Shown: in pieces, positions 17,013 to 25,821 of the stretch
Numbering within the stretch: the stretch's first letter is position 1
How the letters are laid out: every line of letters begins with the position of its first letter
Assembly: GCA_963696025.1 (NCBI GenBank)
Contig: CAVOII010000015.1
Coordinates: 62,001-126,000, forward strand
DNA length: 64,000 bases
Reading direction: 5' to 3'
Source: JABCYV01 sp963696025
GTDB taxonomy: Bacteria > Acidobacteriota > Terriglobia > Terriglobales > Acidobacteriaceae
Made by a program: the position numbers and the translations under genes
The notes under the pieces: model-generated
The model's input: only the letters and a program-made list of their open reading frames with translations
Told to the model about the DNA's origin: nothing
The model's database searches: none

Positions 17013-18521
17013 CTATTCCGCCGGCACTTGCAGCTCCGGCATAGGAGTTCCGGCGAACAGATGGCGGCACGGCTTCGCTAGTAAACGCACCCATCTCCCG
17101 GAACGCGTGACCCGTGCGCTATCGGTAGCGATGCCTGTATCGGCATACATCTGACGGTAAATCTTCGAGATAAGAAGAAATGCCAACCGGCCGCGGCTTG
17201 ACTTGATGAAGCGGGAACGCTTCCAGATACGACCGAAACTGTAGAAGCTGTCCCAAACCGCCTGGGTCCGCGAGCGGATTTCCTCCGCCGACATCACCGG
17301 ATGATCCCAATACAACTTCGGACGAAGGGCTTGCGGGATAAGCCAGCGCCGGGTGAGAGGGATTTCTGCGATGGTCGGCGGGTTCGCTCCCAGCCCCTTT
17401 TCCCAGCGGTTAAAATCCACGGTCCCCGGGTAAGGGCTTAGCGTCACGAATTGAGCAAATGTGAGATCAGCGCTTATCGCGGCAGCGGCCGTGGCTTCGA
17501 AGGTTTCCGGACGATCGCTGGGCAAACCAAAAATGAACGAGCCGAGCACGTGCACGCCATGGCGGCGGAAAGTCCTCAGACGCTCGATCAGGTCCTCCCC
17601 GGCCAGGTTGAAATCCTTGTAAACATCTTTCAGTCCCGCCGGGGTAACCGATTCCACTCCGACTAGTGCTCCCTTGATGCGTGCCGCTCTCATGGTGTCG
17701 AGAAAATCGGGATCTTCGGCTGCCTCCATCGTGATCTGAGTAAAGAAAATCGTGTCATCCGGGAGTTGCGCCAGTCGAGACATTAGTTCGAAGCGCTCCG
17801 CGCGAATGGCAGTCAGCTCGTTCAGCCGGGCTGTGTTTTTTTGCTGGGAGGCCAGGTTCAAATCGGTCAGCGTAACGGGATAGAAGTTATCATCCGCCAG
17901 CGCAATAAAGCGGAACCCGAGTCGGCGCAACTGAACAATTTCGTTGAGCACAGCGTCCGAAGTGCGTTGGCGAGGCTGCTGCCCATCGGTCCGCCAAACG
18001 GAACAGAACGAGCAGTGCTTAGGGCAGCCCCGAATCGTCTGGACCGAGGCCCACATGTAGCGATTCCGTGGGACCAGATCCCAACGCGCTGGGGCGAAGT
18101 CACGGGCTTCGATCTGACCTCCGGCATAGATCGTTTGCGGCATGCCGTTCTGGCAATCCCCCAGCGCTTTTGCCCAGACAATATCGCCATCGCCTTTTAC
18201 CACCGAGTGTGCGCCTCCAAGTTCAAGCGCTTCCTCGGGATAAAGCGTGGCATGAATCCCGCCAAAAATCACATAAGCACCCCGCTTTCGTGCCATCTTT
18301 CCAATTTCATAGCCACGCAAAGCGTTTGCCGTATGAATACCGATCCCGATGGCGTCCCCCTGCTGAATTCGGTCAGGATCCATCTGGAATAGCGTCTCAT
18401 CTACGAGCATGGGATCGCCCAAGCTTCTCGGCGTGGCGGCAGCGATCACGTACTGCCAGCGAGGAGTGATCACCGCGGTTCCGAACGACACACTGCTTGG
18501 ATTGACCAAGTGGACATTCAC
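17013..18521 (-). CDS. B12-binding radical SAM protein
   Basis: The 502-residue protein starts at GTG 18521, preceded by GAGGAG. Residues 1-150 form a B12-binding-like Rossmann domain (GIGIHTANALRGYEIGKMARKRGAYVIFGG), although the canonical DxHxxG is replaced by GIHTAN. The radical SAM core has RGCPKHCSFCSVWR, the CxxxCxxC cluster motif, near residue 168. ALADDNFYPV and LGSFIFGLPSDRPETF follow, as in B12-dependent methyltransferase-type enzymes. The substrate is unknown. The gene stands alone. Confidence 0.88.
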   Translation of the reverse strand: MNVHLVNPSSVSFGTAVITPRWQYVIAAATPRSLGDPMLVDETLFQMDPDRIQQGDAIGIGIHTANALRGYEIGKMARKRGAYVIFGGIHATLYPEEALELGGAHSVVKGDGDIVWAKALGDCQNGMPQTIYAGGQIEARDFAPARWDLVPRNRYMWASVQTIRGCPKHCSFCSVWRTDGQQPRQRTSDAVLNEIVQLRRLGFRFIALADDNFYPVTLTDLNLASQQKNTARLNELTAIRAERFELMSRLAQLPDDTIFFTQITMEAAEDPDFLDTMRAARIKGALVGVESVTPAGLKDVYKDFNLAGEDLIERLRTFRRHGVHVLGSFIFGLPSDRPETFEATAAAAISADLTFAQFVTLSPYPGTVDFNRWEKGLGANPPTIAEIPLTRRWLIPQALRPKLYWDHPVMSAEEIRSRTQAVWDSFYSFGRIWKRSRFIKSSRGRLAFLLISKIYRQMYADTGIATDSARVTRSGRWVRLLAKPCRHLFAGTPMPELQVPAE

Positions 18522-18619
18522 GCAATGCGCTCCTCATACCTCGTATTGCCTCCGAACAGTTCACGAGTCACGTAGTCGCTGGATAGCGGGAAATGAGGCT
18601 GAATTGTGTCCCGGAGGAT

Positions 18620-18633
18620 GTTGACGCGTCAAC
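18620..18633. promoter_or_regulatory. perfect 14-bp palindrome upstream of radical SAM gene
   Basis: GTTGACGCGTCAAC is a perfect palindrome 99 bp upstream of the GTG start at 18521. It could be an operator for an unidentified dimeric regulator. Confidence 0.35.
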
Positions 18634-18777
18634 GTCGCACAGTATAGCTCCGCAGAAAGCGTAGGGAAAACCAATTCTGTTTGCCCTGGTTCTACAACTG
18701 GCAAGGGCAAAAGTAATCAGCTATTGTCCCACGCAAAGTCTCACTTACATGCCGGACGGCGCTGAAAGGGATTCTGC

Positions 18778-19005
18778 TTGGCTCTTAACGACATCACGAA
18801 ACTCATTGGTGCAGAAAAGGAAAAGGGTTATCTCACCTACAACGAGGTGAATGACCTGATTCCCCATGACGTCCATTCCCCGGAGGACCTGGACGACCTG
18901 CTCACCACGTTCGCTCTGAAACGCGCGCGGGTACTCGAAGCAGGGCCCGTCAACCGAGACTATAATAATGTATCAGCACGCAGGGCATCGACGTGCTTGA
19001 GGGCC
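18778..19005 (+). pseudogene. RpoD region 1.1 fragment with internal insertion
   Basis: DITKLIGAEKEKGYLTYNEV and NDLIPHDVHSPEDLDDLLTT match the N-terminal region 1.1 of primary sigma factors. After LLTT (18909) about 65 unrelated bases intervene. STQGIDVLEG, the expected continuation, then resumes in a different frame at 18975. Everything after that is replaced by other sequence. This is a displaced fragment of a duplicated rpoD-type gene, not a working sigma factor. Confidence 0.8.
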
Positions 19006-19060
19006 AGTTCAACGCGCTTTGGAATTTGCCCATTCCCGGCAAATTGAACTAGCACCACTT

Positions 19061-19401
19061 ATCACCCTGGGAACCGGCCGTCCGATCAATCCACTGGTAG
19101 ATCTCGACTCGAACCGCAGCGACGCTTCCCACTCTCCGCGCGACCGCTGGGTTTGGGGCGCAATTCTTTGCAGACTCCAGGAATCGCGATAGTGGACTTG
19201 GGCGTGGTCAAGACCATTAATCTTGGCGAACACCGTCACTTGGATCTGATCAGGCAAATCTTTAACCTCTTCAATCATACAAGCGCTACCGCAATCAATC
19301 CTTTTTTCGGCACAGGCACCCTTCCGCTTCCCGGATATCGTCAACCTATCCAGGATTTCAGCCCCCGCATAATCCAGTTCGCTGTGAATTTTGAGTACTA
19401 G
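19061..19401 (+). pseudogene. C-terminal remnant of Oar-like TonB-dependent receptor
   Basis: TGRPINPLVDLDSNRSDAS is followed after a one-base shift near 19150 by GRNSLQTPGIAIVDLGVVKT, then FNLFNHTSATAINPFFGTG and PRIIQFAVNFEY at the stop. These are the last barrel strands of the large acidobacterial carboxypeptidase-regulatory/TonB receptors. The N-terminal 1000 or so residues are absent. The remnant sits between an rpoD fragment and the IS91-type element. Confidence 0.75.
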
Positions 19402-19863
19402 GAAGCGTGCAGCAATCTGTACGCCAAAAGCATGTGCTTTCGGCTTGGTTGGCCTCCATTTTCTAATGTCGTAAAAGTCCACTAGTTGTACATTGGAGGC
19501 ACCATTTGGAAATTGTTGACGAGTGACGTAAGTGCTTTATCGGACGCGCGCAAGGCGGAGGGGTGTGGTTGAACGAGTGTTGATGCGCGCGTTCGATAAA
19601 GCCGTCAGAAGGAAGCCGCTCGCGTTTGCGGCGGAGGCGGTGGGGCTATGGGAATTGCATGTGGGCGAGGAGGGAGGCAGCTGGGATGGGGAGCGGTGAG
19701 CAGATGCCGACAGGGAGCGAGTCGAGCAACGGAGCCGTGGCATGTGTTGCAGGGTGGTTGCAATTGGTCATCACAAAGCGTGTGAAGCTGTGAGTAGTTC
19801 GGCAAGACACAAGTGGGCGTAGCGCGGCGGGGCCCGCGAAGTTTTGGAAATGGGATAGAGACT
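19402..19863. other. G-rich non-coding left end of the IS91-type region
   Basis: No gene supported. The plus strand is strongly G-rich from 19550 to 19740 and contains one strong stem-loop (listed separately). The stretch is downstream of the transposase, where IS91-family elements carry their origin end. Confidence 0.5.
19534..19602. repeat. 18-bp inverted repeat, candidate oriIS hairpin
   Basis: GCTTTATCGGACGCGCGC (19534-19551) pairs with GCGCGCGTTCGATAAAGC (19585-19602), 17 of 18 matched plus one G-T, with a 33-base loop. IS91-type HUH transposases act at structured ends downstream of their gene, so this is a candidate origin. The role is inferred. Confidence 0.45.
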
Positions 19864-21054
19864 TCATGCTGCAGCCATGGACACCTTGGGTGGGGAGCGA
19901 AGTTGGATCTGAGCGGCAGTTAATCTCTCGATGATGGCCATGGGGCCGCCACATTGGGGACAGAACCAATGGGGACTCATGTCCTGAGCTGTGGATGTTG
20001 CGGTTTCGGTTTGCGCTGGTACCGAGTCCAAGGCTGCAAGGCACAGCGGCAGAAGCTGAGCTCTGCGGCGAATGGCGAGGAAACCGAAGTGGCGAATGCG
20101 GACGAAACCTTTAGGCAGCAGATGCAGCAGGAAGCGACGCAGGAACTCATCGAGCGCTAGCGTCATCAACTTCTGCTCATTGTTGTGAGCTGAGTCGCGC
20201 CAACCAAAGGTGACCTGTCCGTCCTCGAACGAAAGCAGTCGGTGGTTAGAGATGGCCACGCGGTGAGTGTAACGGCGGAGATAGTGGAGCACATACTCAG
20301 GACCACCAAACGGTGGTTTGGAATAGACGATCCAATCTTTGCGAAACAGCGGCCGGAGCCAAGAGGCGAAGATCTTAGGTTCAGGGAGTGAAGCCAGATT
20401 GCGGGAAAGGTGCAACTGCCCTCGCTGAAAAGCCGACTTGAGCTCAGCCACGAACTTCCCGCGAAATACGCGTCGGAGTACATGGATGGGGAGAAAGAAT
20501 GGAGGGGGAGACCGAATCCAGCGTGTGCGATCGAGCGAGAGCCCACCAGCGGGGATGACGCAGTGGACATGGGGAGGAAGTTGGAGTTTTTGGTTCCAGG
20601 TGTGCAACACGCTGAAGAAGCCGATCTCGGCGCCGAGATGCCTGGGATTACGAGCCACTTCGAGTAGAGTTTCTGTGCTGGCGCGAAGCAGCAAACCATA
20701 AATGGCTTGCTTGTTCCGCAAAGCCAGCGAAGCCAGTGGCGGAGGCAGAGTGAAAACCACATGGACGTAGGGCGAAGGCAGAAGTTCGCGGCGACGTGCC
20801 TGGATCCAGCGTTCACGAGCGCCGGTCTGACACTTTGGGCAATGGCGATTGCGGCAACTGTTATACGAGATGGCAGCGCGATGCCCGCAGCGCGTGCACG
20901 CATCGATGTGACCGCCGAGCGCGGCCGTGCGACAGCGTACGATGGCGAGCAGGACCTTAATATGTGTCCAACGGAGCCACTGACGATTGCGCTCGCTGAA
21001 CGCAGTGCCTGCGATACGGACCAAGTCGGCCACCTCCAAGGGCGGCCGATTCAT
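19864..21054 (-). CDS. IS91-family HUH transposase
   Basis: The 396-residue protein has an N-terminal zinc-binding region (ACTRCGHRAAISYNSCRNRHCPKC), then PYVHVVFTLP and LPPHVHCVIPAGGLS, the HUH motif. YVLHYLRRYTHRVAISNHRL carries the candidate nucleophilic tyrosines. A C-terminal CPQCGG knuckle ends the protein. It would nick single-stranded DNA for rolling-circle transposition. It starts inside the end of the recombinase gene (98-bp overlap). Full length suggests possible activity. Confidence 0.93.
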   Translation of the reverse strand: MNRPPLEVADLVRIAGTAFSERNRQWLRWTHIKVLLAIVRCRTAALGGHIDACTRCGHRAAISYNSCRNRHCPKCQTGARERWIQARRRELLPSPYVHVVFTLPPPLASLALRNKQAIYGLLLRASTETLLEVARNPRHLGAEIGFFSVLHTWNQKLQLPPHVHCVIPAGGLSLDRTRWIRSPPPFFLPIHVLRRVFRGKFVAELKSAFQRGQLHLSRNLASLPEPKIFASWLRPLFRKDWIVYSKPPFGGPEYVLHYLRRYTHRVAISNHRLLSFEDGQVTFGWRDSAHNNEQKLMTLALDEFLRRFLLHLLPKGFVRIRHFGFLAIRRRAQLLPLCLAALDSVPAQTETATSTAQDMSPHWFCPQCGGPMAIIERLTAAQIQLRSPPKVSMAAA

Positions 21055-21928
21055 CTAGGTCTCCGACTGTGATCTGCCTTTCAGCACTAGCGAGTCCAGA
21101 GGACTGGCGGTGGCGTGCAAGTGACGCTGCGAAATGGAGATAGCGAGCGGTTTCTTTCAGATCGTGATGCCCCAGCAAAATCTGAATGGTGTGCAGGTCG
21201 GCGCCGGCTTCCAGCATGTGGGTGGCGAAGCAGTGACGGAGCACGTGGGGATACACCTTCTTCTTTATAGCGGCACGACGAGCGGCATACTGGCAGGCGT
21301 GACGCGGCGTTTTGGTGTCGATAGGCTGATCGCCGCTGTGCCAGGGGTTGCCGGGAAATAGCCAGAGGCTAGATTTTTTGCGCAACCGTCGCCAGTGCGC
21401 GCGGAGTTCCTCTAGCAGAACGGGACTGAGCATCACGTCGCGGTCTTCGCCACCCTTGCCGCCTGGGATGTGAATCACCATCCGTGGGCGGTCAATGTCG
21501 CTGACCTTTAAGCGAGTCAACTCCGCGTTCCGAGCCCCGGTGGCGTAGAGAGTCATGAGGATGGTGCGGTAAAACGGAGTGGGAGCGGCGTCGATGAGTT
21601 GTGCTACCTCTTCCTGACTGAGAATCGTGGGCAAGCGGTGGGTCTTCTTGGGATAAGGCGTGTCGGCAATGCTCCACGGTTTCTTAAGCGTTTGAATGTA
21701 AAAAAACCGCAAGGCACACAAGTGGTTCGTTACTGAGCCGGGCGACAACTCCCGTTTGCTGAAGAGGTGAGCTTGGTACTGTCGAATGTGTTGTGGACCC
21801 AAAGGATCTGGAGAACAGTTGAAATGTCGTGCGAAGCTTTCGACATGGCGGATGTAGTAGCGTGTGGTACCCTCGGCGTAATGACGTCGCTGGAGTTCCT
21901 CCAGCATGATTTTTCGTAGATGGGTCAC
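20957..21928 (-). CDS. tyrosine recombinase of the IS91-type element
   Basis: The 323-residue phage-integrase-type recombinase starts at GTG 21928, five bases after AAGGAGG. It has an N-terminal core-binding domain (EGTTRYYIRHVESFARHFN). The catalytic domain has LYATGARNAELTRLKVSDID (Arg), PHVLRHCFATHMLEAGADL (His-x-x-Arg) and LLGHHDLKETARYLH (His, Tyr). The C-terminal 40 residues run over the transposase start and look unlike the family. Such accessory recombinases accompany some IS91 elements; their exact role is not settled. Confidence 0.93.
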   Translation of the reverse strand: MTHLRKIMLEELQRRHYAEGTTRYYIRHVESFARHFNCSPDPLGPQHIRQYQAHLFSKRELSPGSVTNHLCALRFFYIQTLKKPWSIADTPYPKKTHRLPTILSQEEVAQLIDAAPTPFYRTILMTLYATGARNAELTRLKVSDIDRPRMVIHIPGGKGGEDRDVMLSPVLLEELRAHWRRLRKKSSLWLFPGNPWHSGDQPIDTKTPRHACQYAARRAAIKKKVYPHVLRHCFATHMLEAGADLHTIQILLGHHDLKETARYLHFAASLARHRQSSGLASAERQITVGDLDESAALGGGRLGPYRRHCVQRAQSSVAPLDTY

Positions 21929-21948
21929 AGGGACCTCCTTGTGACCCA
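21921..21948. promoter_or_regulatory. palindrome enclosing the recombinase start site
   Basis: TGGGTCACA (21921-21929) and TGTGACCCA (21940-21948) are perfect 9-bp arms. On the minus strand the AGGAGG ribosome site lies in the loop and the GTG start lies in the 3' arm. The structure could hide the start codon, or be a protein-binding site or the terIS end. Confidence 0.5.
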
Positions 21949-22093
21949 AAATTTATCTGATGGCGAGCACCACAGCTGCCGACCTCACCCACGCGGCAGC
22001 GTCCGCCGCGCGCGCGGCTTCGTTCTGACGGGCAAACCGGAAGTGATCCGCAGGGTGCAGTTTATGTGTGGGCGACGACACATCCAGTGTGAG

Positions 22094-22131
22094 TATATTC
22101 AGCAGTCCTTTCTATATTCAGCAGTCCTTTC
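22094..22131 (+). repeat. perfect 19-bp tandem duplication
   Basis: TATATTCAGCAGTCCTTTC occurs twice without spacing, between the IS91-type region and the hydrolase gene. It may mark slippage or a past insertion. The rest of 21949-22239 has no supported gene. Confidence 0.8.
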
Positions 22132-22239
22132 ATCACATCGGTGGCTTCCTTCCGATTAACGATTCGTGCCCATCGTAAGATGTAGAATTCCTTCGGGTGT
22201 TTCCCGGCATTTGGAAGCAATGAGAAAGGAGGCACTCAA

Positions 22240-23130
22240 GTGGAACGAATGAGAGCTGCCGATTTCCCCCAGGAACTGCTGAATCTATTCGATCATTACG
22301 TTCACGGGGAGATCAGCCGTCGCCAATTCCTGGATGGCGCGACGAAGTATGCGGTAGGCGGTTTAACAGCCATGGCAATTTGGGATAGCCTCAGACCGAA
22401 TTATGCTTTGGCAGAAAAGGTCCCTAGAGACGACAAGCGTCTCAAAACTGAATATGCGACTATGTCCTCACCGCAAGGCAATGGCAGCGTCCGTGGGTAT
22501 TTAGTTCGCCCGGCGAGCGCTAAGGAAAGATTGCCTGGCGTGCTTGTGATACATGAGAACCGTGGCCTTAATCCTTATATAGAAGATGTGGCACGACGTT
22601 TGGGAACCGCGAATTTCCTGGCGTTTGCACCGGATGGTCTCACCTCTGTGGGGGGATACCCTGGCGATGACGAGAAAGGCGCGGAACTTTTTCGCAAAGT
22701 GGATGAAGACAAAATGTTCGAAGACTTTGCGGCATCAGCCGCTTGGCTGAAAGCGCGGCCGGAATGCACTGGCAAAATCGGCGTCGTGGGTTTCTGCTTT
22801 GGTGGAGCCGTGGCCAATAAGCTAGCTGTGCGGCTCCCTGATCTGGCGGCTGCGGTTTCATTCTACGGCCGGCAACCGTCTGCTGCAGATGCTGCCAAGA
22901 TCAAGGCGCCTCTTTTGCTTCACTACGCATCCCTGGACACGCGTATCACCGAGGGATGGTCGGCCTATGAAGAAGCGCTAAAAGCAAATCACGTGACCTA
23001 CGCCGCGTACATTTATGAGGGCGCCAATCATGGTTTCCACAATGACACAACGCCTCGTTACGACGATGCTGCGGCCAAGTTGGCCTGGCAACGTACCCTC
23101 GATTTTTTCAATAAATACCTCAGGGTCTGA
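22240..23130 (+). CDS. dienelactone hydrolase family protein, Tat-type leader
   Basis: The 296-residue protein starts at GTG 22240 after AAAGGAGG. An N-terminal stretch with SRRQFLDGATKYAVGGLTAM resembles a twin-arginine signal. The alpha/beta-hydrolase body has LPGVLVIHENRGLNPYIEDV (Glu), GKIGVVGFCFGGAVAN (Cys nucleophile) and YEGANHGFHND (His), the Cys-Asp-His pattern of DLH enzymes. It probably hydrolyses a lactone or ester in the periplasm. The substrate is unknown. The gene is single, downstream of the mobile element. Confidence 0.9.
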   Translation: MERMRAADFPQELLNLFDHYVHGEISRRQFLDGATKYAVGGLTAMAIWDSLRPNYALAEKVPRDDKRLKTEYATMSSPQGNGSVRGYLVRPASAKERLPGVLVIHENRGLNPYIEDVARRLGTANFLAFAPDGLTSVGGYPGDDEKGAELFRKVDEDKMFEDFAASAAWLKARPECTGKIGVVGFCFGGAVANKLAVRLPDLAAAVSFYGRQPSAADAAKIKAPLLLHYASLDTRITEGWSAYEEALKANHVTYAAYIYEGANHGFHNDTTPRYDDAAAKLAWQRTLDFFNKYLRV

Positions 23131-23261
23131 CTGATCCCCTTATGAGATCTAGCCAGCGCTCGCTGAAGGAGGTCGGTCACCAAGAAGGCATCGACTTCCG
23201 GTGATGGAGTATCTGGAGAGAAGGGCGACGCTTGCCGCGAGACTCCGGGCGCCCGCCAACC

Positions 23262-24683
23262 ATGAACGACAGTTCTGCCGGGCCAGTCAACACCATTCCG
23301 ACTGATGCTTTGCGCCGCGCATTGGGCCGATGGGATTTGGCGCTGTTGTTCGTCGTCGCCGTTCTCAACCTCAACACCGTCTCGTCAATTGCAACCAGCG
23401 GACCGGTGGCTCTGTGGCTATGGCTGGCTGCGTTGCTGTGCTTTTTCTTGCCGCAGGGCATTGCCGTCATTGAGCTGTCTCACAGGTATCCGAGCGAAGG
23501 CGGCCTCTATTTGTGGAGCAAAGAAGTTTTCGGCGATTTTCACGGATTCATCGCCGGCTGGGCTTACCTAACGACCAATGTTTTCTACATTCCCTTCGTG
23601 CTGCTGTACCTGCTAGGGATCGGCTTGTATGTTGGGGGACCGCAAACGCGAACGCTGATAGATAAACCGCTCATCGCTTTTCCCGCCGTCCTCTGCGCCT
23701 TATTCCTGATAACCGTGGTCAACGTCATTGGCGTTGGGATCGGGAAGTGGGTGAATAATCTTGGCGGAATAGGAACGCTCTTGGCTACCGCTGTGCTTAT
23801 TGGGATGAGCGCCTGGTCCGTCGGCACGCACGGCGCGAAGTTGCATCCGTCCGATCTCGTTCACCTGCACCTGGACTGGACAATCGTTTCAGCCTTCGGC
23901 GCTATGTGCTTCTCGCTGATCGGACTGGAACTGGCCTCGATCATGGGCGACGAGATTCGGAATCCTGAGCGCACACTGCCTAGCGCCATTGCCTTGAGTG
24001 GCATCGCTTGTGGGCTGCTCTATTTAGCCACAACGGCCGCTTTGCTTATGGCCATTCCTGCCGGCCAAATCGGAGTAGTGCAGGGGATCGTCGAGGCAGT
24101 CTCCCAAATGGGCCAGCAAGTCGGCCTACCTTGGATACTGCCGACGTTGGCTATTGTCCTGACCATCTCCGTGATTGGAATTGCGTCGGCTTGGCTGACC
24201 GGCTGCGCCCGTCTTCCTTTTGTATTCGGCCTTGATCGTTATCTTCCACCTGCACTGGGGAAACTGCATCCGCGCTACAGAACGCCATATGTCGCACTGA
24301 TCACGCAGAGCACAGTGTGCGCGCTCTTTCTGGCAATGAGTTTCGCTAGGGCCGCAGTCAAAGAAGCCTTCATCACCATGCTGGGCCTTTCTGCGGTTCT
24401 CAACCTGGTGCCGTATGTTTACATCTTCGCGGCAATCCTAACTCTGACGAGCAATAAAAATGAAGGCATGCGCCCACGCGGCCGGTTCAGCACCTGCACT
24501 CTCCGAACCTTCGGGTCTTTGGGCCTGCTCACCACTCTGTTGGCGATATTTGTGGTTTTTGTACCCTCAAAACAAGTTGGGTCGGTGCCGTTATTTGAAC
24601 TCAAGATGTTCTCAGGTAGCCTCTTCTTCTTAGGGCTGGGCGCCTTCTTTTTCTACAAGGGCAATCGCAAGCCTGCGAGGTGA
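23262..24683 (+). CDS. APC-family amino-acid permease
   Basis: From ATG 23262 (MNDSSAGPVNTIP) the product has 473 residues and about 12 membrane helices. It begins RWDLALLFVVAVLNLNTVSS and contains YPSEGGLYLWSKEVFGDFHG and MCFSLIGLELASIMGDEI, typical of APC transporters of the glutamate/GABA antiporter-like branch. It lies tail-to-tail with the DDAH-like gene, 3 bp apart. The substrate is not evident; amino acids or amines are likely. Confidence 0.88.
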   Translation: MNDSSAGPVNTIPTDALRRALGRWDLALLFVVAVLNLNTVSSIATSGPVALWLWLAALLCFFLPQGIAVIELSHRYPSEGGLYLWSKEVFGDFHGFIAGWAYLTTNVFYIPFVLLYLLGIGLYVGGPQTRTLIDKPLIAFPAVLCALFLITVVNVIGVGIGKWVNNLGGIGTLLATAVLIGMSAWSVGTHGAKLHPSDLVHLHLDWTIVSAFGAMCFSLIGLELASIMGDEIRNPERTLPSAIALSGIACGLLYLATTAALLMAIPAGQIGVVQGIVEAVSQMGQQVGLPWILPTLAIVLTISVIGIASAWLTGCARLPFVFGLDRYLPPALGKLHPRYRTPYVALITQSTVCALFLAMSFARAAVKEAFITMLGLSAVLNLVPYVYIFAAILTLTSNKNEGMRPRGRFSTCTLRTFGSLGLLTTLLAIFVVFVPSKQVGSVPLFELKMFSGSLFFLGLGAFFFYKGNRKPAR

Positions 24684-24686
24684 CCT

Positions 24687-25466
24687 TCAAATCATTTCGG
24701 CATAAAGAGAGATGCTCATGCAGGTGAGCCCAGCTTCCGCTTTGAGAAATTCCGAGATATCTACAGTCCGGATGTCGAACCCTTTGGCTCGTAAGAGGTC
24801 GATGGTTCGTTGAAATCCGGCGTGTATGCAAACCGCGCTGTTGATCCGCAAGAGATTTGCTGCCATCGATTCATCGGCCGGCACTTCAATCAGCTTGTAA
24901 TCAGAAAATTCGGCTTTATCAAAGTACCTTGAATCGGCAAGAACGGTGTGATCGTCGAGCGCAGTACAGACACTTTTGAGGTGCAGAGCTCCTTTTATGG
25001 AAATCGGGATCACTTCATATCCGTAGGCTCCGAGTGCCTTTCGTAGCATCTCAATCCCTTGCTTGTTTGTCCGAGTTGTCACCCCGACGAATAGATTGTG
25101 ACCCAGGCGAAGGACGTCTCCCCCCTCCAGCGTTCCCGGTGCGTCGATCCGAACCACGTTCCGATACTTCATGATGGTTGGTGCGACACCGTCGACTTCG
25201 CGACGGCGAGATTCACTTCCAGGACGAGTTATGACCGCTACCTCATCCAGAACCAGCGCCGTGTCTTCAAGAAAACAGCAATCTGGACACTGGTCATCGC
25301 TTGGCAGCTCAATAACCTTTGCTCCCAGGTCGTGCAAAAGCTGCTGATATCGCCCGTGCTGTTGAACTGCTTTGGGATAATCAATGGATTGCCGATTGAT
25401 AAACGTAAGTTCGCATTCGGCAATCCGTAGGGACACTCCGCGTGTTAGTGCGACAAGCATCTGCAT
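24687..25466 (-). CDS. dimethylarginine dimethylaminohydrolase-like amidinotransferase
   Basis: The 259-residue protein of the guanidine-modifying superfamily has CFLEDTALVLDE, LEGGDVLRLG, LHLKSVC with His162, and AGLTCMS with Cys249. These are the His-Cys catalytic positions of bacterial DDAH. DDAH converts methylated arginines to citrulline and methylamines; related enzymes act on other guanidino compounds. It is convergent with an amino-acid permease, which could bring in the substrate. The exact substrate is inferred. Confidence 0.85.
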   Translation of the reverse strand: MQMLVALTRGVSLRIAECELTFINRQSIDYPKAVQQHGRYQQLLHDLGAKVIELPSDDQCPDCCFLEDTALVLDEVAVITRPGSESRRREVDGVAPTIMKYRNVVRIDAPGTLEGGDVLRLGHNLFVGVTTRTNKQGIEMLRKALGAYGYEVIPISIKGALHLKSVCTALDDHTVLADSRYFDKAEFSDYKLIEVPADESMAANLLRINSAVCIHAGFQRTIDLLRAKGFDIRTVDISEFLKAEAGLTCMSISLYAEMI

Positions 25467-25821
25467 GTTGGAAAATTCCCGAAGGCGCGTATACGGCCAC
25501 GATTATAGTCGGATTCTCACGACCCCTCAGTTCGCGGGCCGGTGCCGAAGTTGATCTTCATGGCTACGCCGCTCGGCATTGTGCCCGACTGACGGGCACA
25601 TCTTCCACAATCGGTAAAGGCAACGGTTGCCGAAGATGAGGAATGATCGAGTGGTGGCTCGCATTGAAATGCCGCGTGCCGTTGCTTATGCGGCCCATGT
25701 TACGTCAACGTGTAACTTCAGGCCGCTAAGCCTGAATTGTCAGAGTCCGACGCATCGTACTCCAAAATGCCTGCGACAGCACAAGCACTAGACTATCTTT
25801 TGGATTATTCGAGCTATACAC
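25467..25821. other. intergenic stretch with one short hairpin
   Basis: No gene supported. GTGCCCG-N5-CGGGCAC (25581-25599) is a perfect stem without a clear T-run. The promoters of the DDAH gene (minus) and the P450 gene (plus) must lie here, but none is obvious. Confidence 0.5.

Larger units (their letters stand above)
19534..21948 (-). mobile_element. IS91-family-type element with accessory recombinase
   Basis: The two overlapping minus-strand genes (tyrosine recombinase, then HUH transposase) form the two-gene plan seen in several IS91 relatives. True ends were not determined. The limits given run from the downstream hairpin to the palindrome at the recombinase start. IS91 elements lack long terminal inverted repeats and usually make no target duplication, so none was expected. 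Confidence 0.65.
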
